This document shows, one piece after another, positions 13,932 through 16,584 of a stretch of DNA of 16,584 bases. Position numbers and translations under genes: made by a program. The DNA is from Oceanospirillaceae bacterium (GTDB taxonomy: Bacteria > Pseudomonadota > Gammaproteobacteria > Pseudomonadales > Balneatricaceae): positions 17,313-33,896 of the forward strand of contig DPHB01000018.1 of assembly GCA_003521845.1 (NCBI GenBank), read 5' to 3'. The number at the start of each line of letters is the position of its first letter. Within the stretch, counting starts at the first letter, position 1. The notes beneath the pieces are model-generated. The model saw nothing but the letters and a program-made list of their open reading frames with translations, was not told where the DNA came from and made no database searches.

Positions 13932-14714
13932 CTATGGCAGTTTGTTATAAACAATAAAATGCGGATTTAAGATGTTGTCTTTGCCGTATAGCATGGCGCT
14001 ACCGTCGGCTTGAATTACGGCGCCACCGGCACCTTCTAACACGGCTTGGGCAGCAGCTGTATCCCATTCACAGGTAGGTGCCATTCGCGGATAGATATCT
14101 GCTTCACCTTCGGCAATGCGTAGCAATTTGAGCGAGCTGCCAGCCTGCACTAGTTGTGTGTTACCTAGATTATCGATGAAGGCTTTTGTTTCGTCATTTA
14201 GGTGGCTTTTGCTAGCCACCACGCGAATAGGGTCGGCCGTTGGCTGGGTACGTAATTGTATAAGTTCGCCGTCTTTTAAGCGCCAGCAACCAAGATCTTT
14301 ACCACCCCAATATAGGGTTTGGTCAACGGGCGTGGATACCAAACCAAAACTAGGTCTATGGTTTTCAATTAGGGCTAGGTTAACGGTAAATTGACCATTG
14401 CGATTGATAAACTCCTTGGTGCCATCCAAGGGGTCTATAAGCCAGTAGCAGGTGTGCTCTCTTGGTACAGCTAAGGAAGCAGGGTCTTCTTCTGACACGA
14501 TGGCTATGTGTGGTGTTAACTTAGCCAACCCATCCGCTAATATGTAATGCGCCGCTAAGTCGGCTTTAGTCACTGGCGAGTCGTCTTGTTTGGTTTCAAC
14601 GCCAAAGTCGGCGGTTTGGTAAACCTCCATGATAGCCTCTCCAGCACGGTGTACTAGTTGCTGTAATGCTTGAAGCAAGCCTTCATCGGCCATAATTGCA
14701 TGAGCGTGTTGCAT
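13932..14714 (-). CDS. cysQ: 3'(2'),5'-bisphosphate nucleotidase CysQ
   Basis: Magnesium-dependent phosphatase of the inositol monophosphatase superfamily that converts PAP (3'-phosphoadenosine 5'-phosphate), a by-product of sulfate assimilation, to AMP and phosphate. The 260-residue length is typical. The metal-binding signature is complete: E75/E76 in VSEEDP, D94-P-L-D97-G98-T99 (DPLDGTKEFINR), and D218 in CEWDTAAAQAVLEGAGG. The ATG is preceded by AAGGAG with good spacing. It lies 10 bp downstream of cysNC on the same strand, so the two are probably co-transcribed, which fits a role in clearing the PAP that arises downstream of PAPS use. The next gene on the strand, EIIC-EAL, is 91 bp away with its own strong ribosome site; whether it belongs to the same transcript is unclear. 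Confidence 0.95.
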   Translation of the reverse strand: MQHAHAIMADEGLLQALQQLVHRAGEAIMEVYQTADFGVETKQDDSPVTKADLAAHYILADGLAKLTPHIAIVSEEDPASLAVPREHTCYWLIDPLDGTKEFINRNGQFTVNLALIENHRPSFGLVSTPVDQTLYWGGKDLGCWRLKDGELIQLRTQPTADPIRVVASKSHLNDETKAFIDNLGNTQLVQAGSSLKLLRIAEGEADIYPRMAPTCEWDTAAAQAVLEGAGGAVIQADGSAMLYGKDNILNPHFIVYNKLP

Positions 14715-14724
14715 GATTTACTCC

Positions 14725-16584
14725 TTAAAAATCTAGCTGTGAGAGTAGCTCGTCGGCGAGCTCTTCTGGCGTAGAATTTTCTGTACTAAGGCTAAATTCG
14801 GCGGCTAGGGGTACGTCATAAGGGCTACTAATACCCGTGAAGTTGGGTATTTCGCCCTTTCTAGCTTTCTTGTATAAGCCTTTTACATCGCGTTGTTCCG
14901 CCACTTCTAAAGGTGTGTCCATAAACACTTCAATAAATTCACCTTTCTTAAAGCGCGCTCTGGCTCGTTCGCGCTCTGCTTGGAAGGGCGAAATAAAGGC
15001 CGTTAGTACCACTATGCCAGCATCCACCATCAGGTGAGCTACCTCCGTAATACGACGAATGTTTTCAATACGATCGGCGTCGGTAAAACCAAGGTCGTTA
15101 TTCAATCCATGACGTAGATTATCACCGTCCAACAAATAAGTGCGAATACCTTGCTTGTGCAACTTTTGTTCGACAATGTTGGCTACTGTGGATTTGCCCG
15201 AGCCACTTAGTCCAGTAAACCAAAGTACCTTGCCGGTGTGGCCGTTTAACTTATTGCGGGCTGCCTTGTCTATATTAAGGTTTTGGCGGTGTACGTTGGC
15301 GGCGCGGCGCAGGGCAAAGTTGATCATACCAGCGCCCACGGTGGCATTGCTAAAGCGGTCTACCAATATAAAGGCGCCCAGTGGGCGGCATTGTTGATAA
15401 GCTTCAAAAGCCACGGGCTTGTCCAAGCTAATCTTAGCCACCACGATGTCGTTCAGTTCCAAGGTGCGAGCAGGGCTTTGCTCCATGTTATTGATATTGG
15501 TCTTGTGCTTGATCTCAGTGATCTGTGCATTCACCCAGTTGGTGCCAATTTGTAGGCCATAGCTACGGCCGATATAGCCTTGCTCGTCGGCCATCCATAC
15601 CAGTTCTACTTCAAATTGATCAGACACTTCACAAGGGTCTTGGGCGCTAACAATCATGTCGCCACGGGAGGCGTCGATTTCTTTGTCGAGGGTAATGGTT
15701 ACCGCTTGGCCACATTGGGCTTGTTGCAGTTTTTCTTCAAATAGCACTATCTCGTCTACTTTGGCTGTGGCGCCGCTAGGTAGTACGCGGATTTCATCAC
15801 CGGGTTTAACGGTGCCTGCCGCTAGGGTGCCAGAGAAGCCGCGGAAGTCCAAATGGGGGCGGTTTACCCATTGCACAGGAAAGCGCAAGCCATAGTCGCT
15901 GGCAAGGTCTGGAATGGGAGCGGTTTCTAGCATGGCCATCAAGGTGGGGCCGCGAAACCAGGTCATGTTGGCCGAGCGGCTCACCACGTTGTCGCCTTTT
16001 AAGGCCGATACAGGAATGGGTGTGATGGTGTCGCACTGCAAGGCGCTAGCAAAGCGCTCAAAATCTTCATGGATCTGTTGAAAGACGTCTTCTTTATAGT
16101 CCACTAGGTCCATCTTGTTAATGGCCAACACCACCTGCTTGATACCCAATAAAGAGCAAATAAAAGCATGGCGTTTGGTTTGTTCTATTACACCTTTACG
16201 GGCGTCGATGAGAATCACCGCTAAATCGGCATTAGACGCACCGGTGACCATGTTGCGGGTGTATTGTTCGTGTCCGGGGGTGTCCGCCACAATAAATTTG
16301 CGCTTGTCCGTATTGAAGAAACGATAGGCCACATCAATAGTAATACCTTGTTCACGTTCAGCAGCAAGGCCGTCTACTAGCAAGGCAAAGTCGATATCAC
16401 CACCTTGGGTGCCAAAGGCAATAGATTCTTGCTTGAGGCTGGCTACCTGATCATCAAAAATAGATTTGGCTTCGTACAATAAGCGGCCAATGAGGCTGCT
16501 CTTGCCATCGTCGACACTGCCGCAGGTGATAAACCGCAGCAGGTCCAAATCATTTTGTTGCTGCATAAATTGTTCGATGCTGGT
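14725..16584 (-). CDS. cysNC: Bifunctional sulfate adenylyltransferase subunit 1 / adenylylsulfate kinase CysNC (5' end outside the window)
   Basis: The N-terminal part is the regulatory GTPase of ATP sulfurylase (CysN), which drives APS synthesis with CysD. The C-terminal part is APS kinase (CysC), which makes PAPS. Counting from the ATG at 16566, GTPase motifs are G1 GSVDDGKSS (16-24), G3 DTPGHE (95-100) and NKMD (150-153), followed by EF-Tu-like beta-barrel domains. APS kinase covers about 440-613, with Walker A GLSGSGKST near 452, DGDNLRHGLNNDLGF and FISPFQAERE. The frame stays open from the ATG to the right edge, reading TSIEQF, which resembles the residues that precede LLRFITCGSVDDGK in CysN homologues. 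The true start is therefore probably just outside, and the gene is partial here. cysD is expected beyond the edge. cysQ follows after 10 bp. Confidence 0.95.
   Translation of the reverse strand, partial: TSIEQFMQQQNDLDLLRFITCGSVDDGKSSLIGRLLYEAKSIFDDQVASLKQESIAFGTQGGDIDFALLVDGLAAEREQGITIDVAYRFFNTDKRKFIVADTPGHEQYTRNMVTGASNADLAVILIDARKGVIEQTKRHAFICSLLGIKQVVLAINKMDLVDYKEDVFQQIHEDFERFASALQCDTITPIPVSALKGDNVVSRSANMTWFRGPTLMAMLETAPIPDLASDYGLRFPVQWVNRPHLDFRGFSGTLAAGTVKPGDEIRVLPSGATAKVDEIVLFEEKLQQAQCGQAVTITLDKEIDASRGDMIVSAQDPCEVSDQFEVELVWMADEQGYIGRSYGLQIGTNWVNAQITEIKHKTNINNMEQSPARTLELNDIVVAKISLDKPVAFEAYQQCRPLGAFILVDRFSNATVGAGMINFALRRAANVHRQNLNIDKAARNKLNGHTGKVLWFTGLSGSGKSTVANIVEQKLHKQGIRTYLLDGDNLRHGLNNDLGFTDADRIENIRRITEVAHLMVDAGIVVLTAFISPFQAERERARARFKKGEFIEVFMDTPLEVAEQRDVKGLYKKARKGEIPNFTGISSPYDVPLAAEFSLSTENSTPEELADELLSQLDF

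Overview
The window looks like chromosomal DNA of a marine-type gammaproteobacterium. The evidence is a fused CysNC with CysQ beside it, an E. coli Can-like beta-carbonic anhydrase, a Lap/Bap-style type I secretion locus, mostly Shine-Dalgarno-led genes with short gaps, and moderate GC. The genus cannot be fixed from sequence reading alone. Coding density is high, no intergenic gap exceeds 300 bases, and I found no tRNA, rRNA, CRISPR array or transposase gene.

Layout. (1) 1-2860: an MttB-family (COG5598) methyltransferase on the minus strand is divergent from a MetR-like LysR regulator. A near-consensus MetR box (TGAA-N5-TTCA) lies between them. Copies of a TCATTGCG/CGCAATGA repeat family flank the pair on both sides. 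The right-hand block also holds a REP/MITE-like palindromic element. (2) 2862-4300: 5-formyltetrahydrofolate cyclo-ligase (minus) is divergent from beta-carbonic anhydrase (plus). (3) 4374-9092: a tight three-gene operon encodes a complete type I secretion machine (TolC-like outer membrane channel, ABC exporter with a degenerate C39-like domain, HlyD/LapC-like adaptor). (4) 9233-11869: its probable passenger has a BapA-prefix-like N-terminus, a Gly/Ala hydrophobic segment and about nine degenerate helical repeats of roughly 56-70 residues. It has no visible RTX nonapeptides. (5) 11843-13840 (minus): a fusion of a PTS EIIC-type (cellobiose/lactose family) membrane domain to an apparently intact EAL c-di-GMP phosphodiesterase. 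It converges on the passenger gene and overlaps its 3' end by 27 bp. (6) 13932-16584 (minus): CysQ and CysNC of sulfate activation. CysNC runs off the right edge.

How they may work together (inference). The secretion operon and passenger look like a cell-surface retention/adhesion system. The EIIC-EAL protein is a candidate c-di-GMP input next to it, and the EIIC domain could sense a sugar. No LapD or LapG homologue is in the window, so a Lap-type release switch is not shown. The methyltransferase and the folate cyclo-ligase are compatible with one-carbon metabolism, but no corrinoid protein is present. The most unusual content is the RTX-less helical-repeat passenger with its own secretion machine, facing an EIIC-EAL phosphodiesterase.
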